A model generated the notes under the pieces. The model was given only the letters and a program-made list of their open reading frames with translations. It was not told the origin of the DNA and made no database searches. From positions 1-64,000 of the forward strand of contig DYJA01000020.1 in the NCBI GenBank assembly GCA_020723345.1: a stretch of DNA of 64,000 nucleotides, given 5' to 3'. Position 1 is the stretch's first letter, and every line of letters starts with the position of its first letter. The stretch is from Candidatus Aquidulcis sp. GTDB taxonomy: Bacteria; Chloroflexota; Anaerolineae; UBA4142. Of this stretch, positions 16,828 through 24,047 are shown one piece after another. Position numbers and translations under genes: made by a program.

Positions 16828-17652
16828 CTAATGCTGATGCTCGTGCGCGACCGGGTGCAAATGATGATGCGCGTGCTCCGCGCCGTCGTGCTTGTGGCGA
16901 TGCTCGTGAATCAAGTTGCACTCGATCAAGCGATCATAGTCCGCCAATAACTCGCGCGGCGCGCCGTCGCTGGTGATTTCGTGCTCCTCGCAAAACATCA
17001 CAACGCGATCCGCGATTTCCTCCACGATGTCAAGATCGTGCGTCGCGGTGATGATCGTCTTGCCCTCTTTCGATAGTTCCCCGATGAAATCGAGCAAGCG
17101 CGACTGACTGCGCGGATCGAGCGACGCGGTCGGCTCGTCCAACAGCCACACGTCAGGACGCAGCGACAGCACGGACGCGAGCGCGACTTTTTTCTTCTCG
17201 CCGCCGCTCAAACGATGCGGCGCGCGGTCGCGCAGTTTCGTAATGTTCAGCAAATCCATCGCCCATTCCGCGCGTTCGATCACTTCTGTCTTGGGTAACC
17301 CAAGATGCAGCGGCGCGAACGTCACCTCGTCCCACACCGTCGGCGAAAAAAGTTGCACGTCCGGATCCTGAAACACCAAGCCGACGCGCCGCCGAAGCGC
17401 GAACGCGCGCGCTTCGTCTTGCAGCGCGGCTTCGGTCAACGCTTCGCCGAACGCGCACACCTTCCCGCTCTGCGGAAAATAGAGCGCGTCGAGAATTTTC
17501 AGCAACGTGCTTTTTCCCGATCCATTCGCGCCGAGAATCGCGATGCGTTCGCCCGCGCGAACCGTCAGCGAAATATCCTTCAGCGCGATTTGGTTATTGT
17601 ATTTGTACGTGATCTGCTCGACTTGAAATGCGTATGTATCATTTTTTACCAT
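16828..17652 (-). CDS. cbiO: Nickel/cobalt ECF transporter ATPase CbiO
   Basis: ATPase of a group I energy-coupling-factor transporter. Walker A is LGANGSGKST near residue 41-50, the Q-loop is VFQDPDVQLF, the signature is LSGGEKKKVALA near 145 and Walker B is VWLLDEPTASLDPR. The CbiO-typical ATHDLDIV follows. The last 30 residues form a His-rich tail (HEHRHKHDGAEHAHHHLH and more), a likely metal-binding end in a nickel or cobalt system. ATG at 17652 follows AAGGGAATTGCCG. It is the last gene of the unit that begins with the Fur-like regulator. Confidence 0.93.
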   Translation of the reverse strand: MVKNDTYAFQVEQITYKYNNQIALKDISLTVRAGERIAILGANGSGKSTLLKILDALYFPQSGKVCAFGEALTEAALQDEARAFALRRRVGLVFQDPDVQLFSPTVWDEVTFAPLHLGLPKTEVIERAEWAMDLLNITKLRDRAPHRLSGGEKKKVALASVLSLRPDVWLLDEPTASLDPRSQSRLLDFIGELSKEGKTIITATHDLDIVEEIADRVVMFCEEHEITSDGAPRELLADYDRLIECNLIHEHRHKHDGAEHAHHHLHPVAHEHQH

Positions 17653-17668
17653 CGGCAATTCCCTTATT

Positions 17669-17712
17669 GGGACACGGATAAATCAGCGTTAATCTGCGTG
17701 CATCAGTGTCCT
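17669..17712. repeat. Inverted repeat, GGACACGGAT family
   Basis: A diverged copy of the element at 11333-11467: GGACACGGATAAATCAGCG on the left and CTGCGTGCATCAGTGTCC on the right, in the CbiQ-CbiO gap and overlapping the last codons of cbiQ. Confidence 0.75.
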
Positions 17713-18584
17713 AAGATTATCGCCATCGCCGCTACCGCGACGAACACCGCGAGCCACACCCAATCGACCGCGCGCCACGTCAGCGTCTCCATCACCTGCG
17801 CCTCGCCGCGAAAACCGCGCGACTGCATCGCGAGATACACGTCGTCGCTCAGCGCGTACGATTTGGCGAACAGCGCGCCCATGCTCGCCGCGAGCCACCG
17901 CCGATGGTCCGCGCTCGCCACGCGTCCGACGACGCGGCTCTGCCGCGCGAGAAACATATTGTTGACCGCGTGAAGCAGCACATAAATATAGCGGTACGTC
18001 ATGCCAAGAATCAGGACGAATGCCTGCGGCACGCGCAAAACGCGCAACGCCTTGAGCAGCGTCGTCCAGCGCGTCGTGAGGACGAGCAGCACCGCCATCG
18101 AAACAGACGCGCCGACGCGCAAAAGCAAAAACGCCGCGGTGATGACACCTGGTTCGGTAATCGCGAGATAGACGCGCGGCGACGCGAGATCGATCAGCGT
18201 GACGACCGGCGCGCCGGGCGAAAATGGACTGAACAGCGCGGGGAGCGCGACGACGCCGGTGAATAACGGCATAAATACCCAGACGCGCTTGAGATAAAAT
18301 CCCATCGGCACGCGCGATGCGTAGGCGACCGGCAGCGTCAGCGCGTACAGCGCGAGGATCACGATCAAATTGCGCGACGCGCTAATCGCGATCAACAGCG
18401 CGAGCGCGCCGACCAGTTTCGCGCGCGGGTCGAGCGATTGCAGCAAACCATCGCGCCGCGCGATCTCTTCCGCGAAGAGCGTTTGCTCGAGCGCGCCGGT
18501 AATATCGTTCAATGTCTTTTCGAAAAAGCCGCGAGCAGATTTGTGTCTCAACTTTATTGACCAATAGAAGGGCGAAGAAGGCAC
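17703..18584 (-). CDS. cbiQ: Nickel/cobalt ECF transporter membrane subunit CbiQ
   Basis: The transmembrane T-subunit that couples CbiO to CbiM. It has five to six hydrophobic helices from residue about 60 on. SLDPRAKLVGALALLI near residue 50 is the CbiQ start signature, and the cytoplasmic helix MQSRGFRG near residue 254 is the family's coupling motif. The start is uncertain: the frame opens with GTG at 18584, but that lies in a long palindrome and has no clear ribosome site; a TTG at 18551 is possible and the conserved part starts near residue 25. The last residues lie in a small repeat. Confidence 0.9.
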   Translation of the reverse strand: MPSSPFYWSIKLRHKSARGFFEKTLNDITGALEQTLFAEEIARRDGLLQSLDPRAKLVGALALLIAISASRNLIVILALYALTLPVAYASRVPMGFYLKRVWVFMPLFTGVVALPALFSPFSPGAPVVTLIDLASPRVYLAITEPGVITAAFLLLRVGASVSMAVLLVLTTRWTTLLKALRVLRVPQAFVLILGMTYRYIYVLLHAVNNMFLARQSRVVGRVASADHRRWLAASMGALFAKSYALSDDVYLAMQSRGFRGEAQVMETLTWRAVDWVWLAVFVAVAAMAIILGH

Positions 18585-18705
18585 AAGAGGGCATCAGAAG
18601 GCACAGAGGACAAAGAAGGCAGAGACGGAGTGCGTGCCGCGCCCTCTCCGTCTTCTCCGCCTTCTTTCACTTCTCTGCCCTCTTATGCCTTCTTATCCCT
18701 TCTTC
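18567..18705. repeat. Long imperfect palindrome of GAAGG/CCTTC blocks
   Basis: About 140 bp in which a left arm rich in AGAAGGCA is mirrored by TGCCTTCT-rich sequence on the right, around a GC-rich centre. It covers the end of the first CooC gene and the start of cbiQ. Confidence 0.8.
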
Positions 18706-19463
18706 AGTTCCTCCACAATCGCGCGTGTCTCCTCCGCCAACTTCGGCGCGAGATCGTACACCGGCTTGTGTTCGCGATCCGCGCTCAGCACCGCCGGATC
18801 AGCCGAAATGAAACCGAGCACCGGCAAGCCCGGCGAATTCGCGGCGATGAAATCGCGGTCGGCTTGGCTTGCGACTTTACTGCCGACGAGATAGAAGCGC
18901 GGAATCTTGATGTCGGTCGCGAGTTGTTTGATCTGCGCGGCGGTACCGAGCGAGCGCGCGGTCGGTTCCGCGACGATGAGGAGCGCGTCCACCATATCCG
19001 ACGTCGCGCGCCCCAAGTGCTCGACTCCGGCGTACATATCCATCAGTACAACTTCGTTGCGCTGCAACAGAATCGTCGTGACGAGTTGTTTCAGCAGCAC
19101 ACTCTCCGCGCAAATGCAACCCGAGCCACCCATCTTCACCGCGCCCAGTTCGAGCAGTTTGATGCCGCGATGCGTCGCGGAAAAGCGATCCGGAATATCG
19201 TCGACGCGCGGATTCATCTTGAAAATGCTGCCGTAGGTGCCGGGCTGCGCGCCGGTACGTTCGTGGATCAATTCGTGCATTTCCGCAATTGGCGTGAGAC
19301 CCTGGATCAATTCGCGCGGGAAACCGAGCGCGTCGCCCAAGCACGGCGACGGATCGGCGTCAATCGCGAGCACGTTGTAATTTTGATTGGCGAACGTGTA
19401 TGCCAGCAAACTGGTGAGCGTCGTTTTGCCGACGCCCCCTTTGCCGGAAACCGCAAGTTTCAT
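18693..19463 (-). CDS. CooC-like nickel-insertion ATPase (copy A)
   Basis: MinD/ParA-type ATPase of the kind that loads nickel into CO dehydrogenase. The deviant Walker A is SGKGGVGKTTL at residues 6-16, with DADPS near 38, and a CxC element (GSGCICAES) near residue 130 matches the Cys pair that holds metal at the CooC dimer interface. MDMYAGVEHLGRAT near 165 is the family's switch II region. ATG at 19463 follows AGGAGA. 256 residues is a normal length. No CO dehydrogenase or acetyl-CoA synthase gene is in the window, so the client is elsewhere or different. Confidence 0.9.
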   Translation of the reverse strand: MKLAVSGKGGVGKTTLTSLLAYTFANQNYNVLAIDADPSPCLGDALGFPRELIQGLTPIAEMHELIHERTGAQPGTYGSIFKMNPRVDDIPDRFSATHRGIKLLELGAVKMGGSGCICAESVLLKQLVTTILLQRNEVVLMDMYAGVEHLGRATSDMVDALLIVAEPTARSLGTAAQIKQLATDIKIPRFYLVGSKVASQADRDFIAANSPGLPVLGFISADPAVLSADREHKPVYDLAPKLAEETRAIVEELKKG

Positions 19464-19489
19464 TGCATCTCTCCTAAAAAATATTATCG

Positions 19490-19541
19490 TCCACGAAGGA
19501 CACGAAGATTCTTCTTGGCGTTTCTTCGTGTCCTTCATGGA
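19490..19541. repeat. 18-bp inverted repeat
   Basis: TCCACGAAGGACACGAAG (19490-19507) pairs with 19524-19541 with one mismatch. It lies between the CtaG-like gene and CooC copy A, inside the operon. Confidence 0.8.
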
Positions 19542-19561
19542 AGTTTTCGTTTACCTGCTCG

Positions 19562-20305
19562 TCACGTCTCCGCGTCGGCGGTGGAGAACCAACGGAAGAA
19601 CAAAATCGTCAAGGCGAACAGATCGATGATCGCTCCGGCGTACCACATCACGAGTCCTCCGGCTTGCTGATCGCCGAGAAACGCGGGCGCGCAAATCTCG
19701 AACGCCAACGCCCGCGCGCTGTAAACCAGGTTCGGCGCGAGCGTGAAGAGCGCGCCGAGCACCGTCGTGGGAATCGATAAGAAGAAAAGATACAGCAACC
19801 GGAGCGGATGATAATTTTTCCCCCACAACGATTCGCGCTCGAACACCGGCGCCCACGCGATCAACCCGGCGCTCAGCAGGATCGATTGCTTGAGCGACCA
19901 GAAGATCGGATCGCGCGACGCGGTCTCGAACGCGATGGGCAGATGCCAGCCGAGAAAAACCGCGTTCGCGATCAGGTACGCGCGCACCGGCGATTTCAAC
20001 CAGCGCAGCGCGCGGTCGAACGCGGCGGGCAAGTGAATCAGCGACTTGGGAATGCCCAAGAGAAACAACGGCGCGGCGAGTCCGGTCAACAAAAAAAACT
20101 CGACCATGTTCGCGGTGAAACGATAATTCGCGCCGAACAATTCCGGCGAAGGAACGAATGCGACGAGCGCGGCGATCAGTCCTCCGGTGAACCAAAACAG
20201 ATGTCGCCGCTGAGCCGATGGCGTCAATCGATCCGCCCAGCGATTCATCGCGATAAAATAAGATCCCAAGACCGCGAGCGAGACGATCGATTGCCAGATC
20301 ATCAT
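19562..20305 (-). CDS. CtaG-like cytochrome c oxidase assembly protein
   Basis: A multi-helix membrane protein of 247 residues in the caa3-type CtaG family, which assists copper delivery to cytochrome c oxidase. Several segments are recognisable: RRHLFWFTGGL near residue 34, a helix with HLP in FLGWHLPIAFE near 122, and MWYAGAIIDL near the end. About seven hydrophobic helices. Its ATG overlaps the stop of the PCu(A)C gene. Together with the SCO and PCu(A)C genes upstream it forms a copper-centre assembly set. Confidence 0.85.
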   Translation of the reverse strand: MMIWQSIVSLAVLGSYFIAMNRWADRLTPSAQRRHLFWFTGGLIAALVAFVPSPELFGANYRFTANMVEFFLLTGLAAPLFLLGIPKSLIHLPAAFDRALRWLKSPVRAYLIANAVFLGWHLPIAFETASRDPIFWSLKQSILLSAGLIAWAPVFERESLWGKNYHPLRLLYLFFLSIPTTVLGALFTLAPNLVYSARALAFEICAPAFLGDQQAGGLVMWYAGAIIDLFALTILFFRWFSTADAET

Positions 20306-20778
20306 TTCGATTTCTCCAATTGAATCGGCACGTCCAGCGTCATCGCGCCGCTCTTTTCAAATCGGAGTGTCACCGCGATCTTTTTTCCAACCGCTAATTC
20401 CTGCGTCACTCCCATCAGCATAATGTGCAATCCGCCGGGTTTGAACTCAACGCGTCCTTGCGCGGGCACTTCGACGCGCGGCACCGGCACCATCTTCGCG
20501 ACATCGCCGACGCGCAGCGTCTCGTTGAGTTCCGCGCTCGCGGCGACGGGCGTGGTCGCGCCGCTCAACGCGTCCGGCGTGTTCGTCGCGTTGACGATGA
20601 CGAAATAAACCGCGCTCGACTTTTCGCCGCCCGCCATTCCGCTGTGGCTCGGCGCGCCCGCCGCCGATGGGACCGCCCACGCGTTTTCGACGCGAATCCG
20701 CGCGCTCGGCGTAACCGGCGCGCCGCAAGCCGTCGCGACGAACAGTCCCGTAATCAGAACAGACAAGACGCGATACAT
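20302..20778 (-). CDS. PCu(A)C-type copper chaperone, first copper ligand replaced
   Basis: A lipoprotein (lipobox VATAC near residue 18) with the PCu(A)C domain that delivers copper to CuA centres. The second half of the motif is intact: AKMVPVPRVEVPAQG with one Met, then GGLHIMLMG with His and Met. The first ligand, normally a His in an HET-like segment, is Asn here (ELNETLRVG near residue 86), and no other His is placed to replace it. An insertion of about 10 residues with HSGM lies earlier (near residue 45) and could compensate, which is inference. Length is 158 residues. It follows the SCO gene by 11 bases. Confidence 0.85.
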   Translation of the reverse strand: MYRVLSVLITGLFVATACGAPVTPSARIRVENAWAVPSAAGAPSHSGMAGGEKSSAVYFVIVNATNTPDALSGATTPVAASAELNETLRVGDVAKMVPVPRVEVPAQGRVEFKPGGLHIMLMGVTQELAVGKKIAVTLRFEKSGAMTLDVPIQLEKSK

Positions 20779-20789
20779 TTACATCCCCT

Positions 20790-21443
20790 TCACTCGCGCA
20801 CGAGTTGCTGAATGAGCGGCATCGCTTCGTCCACGTTGGTTTGACTGCCGGGCAACAGCGCGCGCACATTGCCTTTGCGATCGATCAGAAACAGCCGGTC
20901 GGTGTGATTGATCGAGTAATAGGCGTTCTTCAAGTTTGCTTCGTCAAACGCGCTGGGCGGCACCGGCGTTCCGTCACGATAATAGACGCGTTCGACGTAC
21001 ACCTTCAAACCGTTGACGAGAGTTTGAACTTGATCGGCAGAGCCGGTGAGCAAAACCCAGTTCGCCCAATCGATTTGGTAGATCGTACCGAACTGTTTGA
21101 GAACCGCCGGCGAGTCGCGTTCTGGATCGACTGAAAACGAAACTAACTCAACTTGATTTGACACGCCTGCGGTTTGAACGCGTTGCTGAATTTGCTTCAT
21201 CCGCGCGGTGATGAGCGGACAAATGTCCGGGCAGTTGGTGAAGATGATGCCCATCACCACAACCTTGCCGCGCGTTTGGCTCAACGGAAACGCGCGCCCG
21301 GCCTGATCGGTCAACGTCACGTCGGGCAACGCCATGTAGACCGGCAACGGCTCGACGCGCGCGATCACGATTTGAAGAATGGCGAGTATCACCGCCAGAC
21401 ACAACAGTCCGATTCCAGCCACAAGCCACATTCGTCGTGCCAT
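20790..21443 (-). CDS. SCO1/SenC-family copper assembly protein
   Basis: Thioredoxin-fold protein that inserts or reduces copper at the CuA site. One N-terminal membrane anchor (residues about 6-27) is followed by FTNCPDICP near residue 72, with the CxxxC copper ligands, and by the third ligand His in INHTDRLFLID near residue 180. All three ligands are present. Length is 217 residues. It opens the copper-assembly part (SCO, PCu(A)C, CtaG) of the metal operon and is preceded by CooC copy B. Confidence 0.92.
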   Translation of the reverse strand: MARRMWLVAGIGLLCLAVILAILQIVIARVEPLPVYMALPDVTLTDQAGRAFPLSQTRGKVVVMGIIFTNCPDICPLITARMKQIQQRVQTAGVSNQVELVSFSVDPERDSPAVLKQFGTIYQIDWANWVLLTGSADQVQTLVNGLKVYVERVYYRDGTPVPPSAFDEANLKNAYYSINHTDRLFLIDRKGNVRALLPGSQTNVDEAMPLIQQLVRE

Positions 21444-21478
21444 GCGCGTCCTCCTTCACAGCATCGTCAGAGCGAGTT

Positions 21479-22225
21479 TCACGCGACTAACTGCTGCGCG
21501 ATCTGCGCGACCGCTCGACTGATCGGCGCGTTGTCCGGCAATTCTACCAGAGGACGCCCATTGCTGTCGAATTCGACGAGTTGGGAATCGTACGGAATCG
21601 TCGCCAGAAGTGGTATGCCCATCTGATTGATCTTCTCGTCCCACGCCGCCGGCAACGCACCCGTGACGCGATTGACGACGAGGTGCGTCTGCCGAACGCT
21701 GATCTCCAATTCCTTGCTCAGCGCGAGCATCGCCTCGGCTGCCGCGAGTCCGCGCATACTCGCATCGCTGACAAGCAACAAGTGATCGACGTCGCGCGTC
21801 GTGCGGCGACTGAGATGTTCCATCCCGGCTTCGTTGTCCATAATCACACAATCGTACGACTTGCAAATGCCGTCGATGATGTTGCGGAGCAAATGGTTCG
21901 CCGCGCAATAACACCCGCGTCCTTCGGGGCGTCCCATCGCCAACAGATCAACCGCGTCGCCCTCTTCCATCGCGGTGCGAATCGCGTAATCGAGCCAGTC
22001 CTGGCGCGACATTCCCGCCGGCACATTGTCGCGCGCGTCCTCGCGAATGTCGCCGACGGTTTTAGTGAGCGACATTCCCAAGACTAAATGCAAATTGCTG
22101 CTCGGGTCGGCGTCAATCGCAAGCACCTTGCCCAAGTGATTGGTTACCCAATAGCGCGTCAGTAATCCCGATAAAGTTGTTTTGCCGGTGCCGCCTTTTC
22201 CAGCAACCGCAATTGTAGTTGTCAT
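21479..22225 (-). CDS. CooC-like nickel-insertion ATPase (copy B)
   Basis: A second CooC/AcsF-type ATPase, clearly different in sequence from copy A. The deviant Walker A is AGKGGTGKTTL near residue 8, with DADPSSNLH near 38; the CxC element is GRGCYCAANHLLR near residue 109, and MDNEAGMEHLSRRT is the switch II region. ATG at 22225 follows GGAGATTTG. It stands directly after CbiM (13-base gap). Two CooC copies with their own transporter suggest maturation of a nickel enzyme, such as CO dehydrogenase or acetyl-CoA synthase, encoded outside the window. Confidence 0.9.
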   Translation of the reverse strand: MTTTIAVAGKGGTGKTTLSGLLTRYWVTNHLGKVLAIDADPSSNLHLVLGMSLTKTVGDIREDARDNVPAGMSRQDWLDYAIRTAMEEGDAVDLLAMGRPEGRGCYCAANHLLRNIIDGICKSYDCVIMDNEAGMEHLSRRTTRDVDHLLLVSDASMRGLAAAEAMLALSKELEISVRQTHLVVNRVTGALPAAWDEKINQMGIPLLATIPYDSQLVEFDSNGRPLVELPDNAPISRAVAQIAQQLVA

Positions 22226-22238
22226 CAAATCTCCAATG

Positions 22239-23264
22239 TCACGTGGTCTGCGCGTGCCCTCGCGTCCAGCGCGCCACCAGCCAACCGATTCCCAGGATCG
22301 CAAGGAATACGATGGCGACGCCAAGCACCGCGGAAAAAATGTAGCCGAGCGTCGAATTGTTCAGCGCGGCAAGTTCATAGCCGGGCAGCGGCGCGCTCCA
22401 CAGATTCGACCAATGATCGAATCCGGCGGGAATGTAGCCGAGTCCAAGTTGTTCGAGTTCGCTGCGCCCCCATTCGCCCCACGCGGTACCGGGCGCGAGC
22501 AAGCCAATCGGCGTCAGTACGATCAGCGCGAGCAATCCAAGCCACGCCCAGCGCGAAACCCGCGCGACGCGCGCGCCGGGCTGCGCGCCGCTAAAGGTTT
22601 CGAGCAATTCGGGATTCGTCCGCTGCATCCACGCAACGACCAGTCCAGTCGCCACTGCTTCGACCGCGCCGGCAATCGTGAGATGCCCGATCAGCATCGC
22701 CGGGATCGCGACGCTCAGATCGTACGGAAAATAGATCGCGCGCCCTGCCGCGTCGCGGAACAACATCGGTTGAATGCCGAGTTCGATGCCCGTCAACAGC
22801 GCGGCGACGTTGATGCTGATGTATCCGGCAATCGCCGCCGCAACGACGCGCCGCGACGAAGTGATCGCCGCGCTGCCGCTGATCCAGCGATAGAGCAAGT
22901 ACGCGACGAACGACATCGCAATCGCCATGTTGAACACGTTCGCGCCAATCGCGAGAATACCGCCGTCGCCGAAGAACAATGCCTGGATGACGAGCGCGAC
23001 GGAAACCGCGAGCACCGCCGCCCAGGGACCCAGCACAATCGCCGCGAGCGCGGACCCGACTGCGTGTCCGGTCGTCCCGCCGGGCAGCGGCAAATTGACC
23101 ATCTGGATCACGAACGCCACCGCCGCGAAAAGCGCAATGAGCGGCACGAGCCGCCCCGTCACCAACGTTTTTATTTTTTGCGACGCGCGGTACCAAAACG
23201 GCAGCGACGCCGCGTACATTACCGCCGCCGTCGCGGGACTGAGATAACCATCGGGAATGTGCAT
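22239..23264 (-). CDS. cbiM: CbiM-type nickel/cobalt ECF substrate-binding subunit with PDGLE-like C-terminal domain
   Basis: Membrane substrate-binding subunit of the ECF transporter. It starts MHIPDGYLS, whose Met-His N-terminus coordinates the metal; this strongly supports ATG at 23264 (AGGAG upstream). LPLPGGTTGHAVGSAL near residue 62 and QALFFGDGG near 93 are conserved metal-site segments. After the seven-helix CbiM core, residues about 240-341 add two more helices (from WAWLGLL to WLVARW) corresponding to the CbiN/PDGLE-type accessory domain fused in some systems. The association with two CooC genes favours nickel over cobalt. Confidence 0.93.
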   Translation of the reverse strand: MHIPDGYLSPATAAVMYAASLPFWYRASQKIKTLVTGRLVPLIALFAAVAFVIQMVNLPLPGGTTGHAVGSALAAIVLGPWAAVLAVSVALVIQALFFGDGGILAIGANVFNMAIAMSFVAYLLYRWISGSAAITSSRRVVAAAIAGYISINVAALLTGIELGIQPMLFRDAAGRAIYFPYDLSVAIPAMLIGHLTIAGAVEAVATGLVVAWMQRTNPELLETFSGAQPGARVARVSRWAWLGLLALIVLTPIGLLAPGTAWGEWGRSELEQLGLGYIPAGFDHWSNLWSAPLPGYELAALNNSTLGYIFSAVLGVAIVFLAILGIGWLVARWTRGHAQTT

Positions 23265-23277
23265 GGCAACTCCTCTG

Positions 23278-23348
23278 AAGGATGAAAGATGAAGAATGAA
23301 TTCCACCCAATTGATTTTTTCATCCTTCATCCTTCTGCCTTCATCCTT
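23278..23348. repeat. Imperfect palindrome of GGATGAA/TTCATCC blocks
   Basis: Left arm about 23278-23302, right arm about 23315-23348. It fills the 76-base gap between the Fur-like gene and cbiM and includes the Fur stop codon; it could attenuate transcription into cbiM. Confidence 0.7.
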
Positions 23349-23766
23349 TCTTTTGGCATTTCCGGCACAGACCGAAAATCGCGAAATGGTGCAGATCGGG
23401 CGCAAAGGCGTACTCGTCGCGCAATTTCCTCTCGACGGGTGCGAACACTCCGGCATCCACCTCGATCATTTTGCCGCACTCGCGGCAGACGAGATGATGA
23501 TGATGCGGGTCGCGATGAATTTCGTACGTAACCGAGCCGGAGCCAAAATCCGTCGGATTGACGAAACCGGTCTGCACGAGCAAATTGAGCGTGCGATACA
23601 CCGCCGATTTGTTCAGGTGGGGATAACGCTTGCGGACGCGCGTGATAATTTCGTCAGCCGTGATGTGTCCATCGCACTCGCAGATCACCTGCAAGATCAT
23701 TTCGCGCTGCGGCGTCCGCCGATGTCCGCGCTGCCGCAAGTCTTTGAGAAATTCGGTGGGCTGCAT
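23341..23766 (-). CDS. Fur-family metal-responsive repressor (possibly nickel-responsive, Nur-like)
   Basis: 141 residues: a winged helix (RTPQREMILQVI near residue 17, recognition region SAVYRTLNLLVQTGFV near 55) and a C-terminal dimer domain with HHHHLVCRECGK near residue 88 and a terminal CRKC, giving two structural zinc Cys pairs plus a His-rich regulatory site. ATG at 23766 follows AGGAGA. It leads the unit that encodes CbiM, CooC, SCO, PCu(A)C, CtaG, CooC, CbiQ and CbiO. The operator found at its start site (23777-23796) resembles the published Streptomyces Nur box, so nickel sensing is the leading idea; Zur or PerR roles are not excluded. Confidence 0.92.
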   Translation of the reverse strand: MQPTEFLKDLRQRGHRRTPQREMILQVICECDGHITADEIITRVRKRYPHLNKSAVYRTLNLLVQTGFVNPTDFGSGSVTYEIHRDPHHHHLVCRECGKMIEVDAGVFAPVERKLRDEYAFAPDLHHFAIFGLCRKCQKKG

Positions 23767-23776
23767 GAGTTCTCCT

Positions 23777-23796
23777 AATTGCAACTAGTTGCAATT
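23777..23796. promoter_or_regulatory. Perfect 20-bp palindromic operator, Nur-box-like
   Basis: AATTGCAACTAGTTGCAATT is a perfect dyad directly upstream of the ribosome site of the Fur-like gene and just downstream of its -10 box, so it covers the expected transcription start. The core TTGCAA-N4-TTGCAA is close to the Nur box of Streptomyces, which I recall as TTGCAA-N5-TTGCAA. A repressor bound here would shut off the whole metal operon, including its own gene. Confidence 0.8.
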
Positions 23797-23799
23797 GAA

Positions 23800-23828
23800 A
23801 ATATAGCCGATTCAGGGAAATCTGTCAA
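23800..23828 (-). promoter_or_regulatory. Sigma-70-type promoter of the metal operon
   Basis: On the minus strand, TTGACA (23823-23828) and TATATT (23800-23805) are separated by exactly 17 bases. The predicted start falls in the palindrome at 23777-23796. It is one of the best promoter matches in the window. Confidence 0.85.
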
Positions 23829-23907
23829 TAGGGGCGGGGCGAAACTTTTTACAGAAATTTTACAACACCCTAATACACCGTTTGTGCGGAACTGGTACCC
23901 TAGAATT

Positions 23908-24028
23908 AGGGATGCTGCGCAATCACTCATCCCTGCGAAGATGCCCGAAGATCAATCTTCGGGCTGAGTAGCCGAAGGACGCTCAAGCGTCCTTAAATTG
24001 CTCAGCCCTGTCGTTCACGACTGGGGCT
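23908..24028 (+). promoter_or_regulatory. Structured 5' leader with mutually exclusive hairpins
   Basis: Possible stems: 23908-23914 with 23928-23934; 23943-23952 with 23955-23964; 23975-23983 with 23986-23994; GGGCTGAG (23961-23968) with CTCAGCCC (24001-24008); and 24004-24013 with 24018-24028. The fourth stem shares bases with the second and the fifth, so forming one breaks others. The last stem ends about 7 bases before the AAAGGAGG ribosome site of the TPR gene. I do not recognise a known riboswitch class. It might also be a cluster of palindromic repeats. Confidence 0.45.
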
Positions 24029-24047
24029 ATTTCCAAAGGAGGCACCG

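Noticed and set aside
23341-23778. Plus-strand frames opposite the Fur-like gene
   Set aside because: Shadow of a gene with a clear winged helix and HHHH-C-C motif, promoter and operator on the minus strand.
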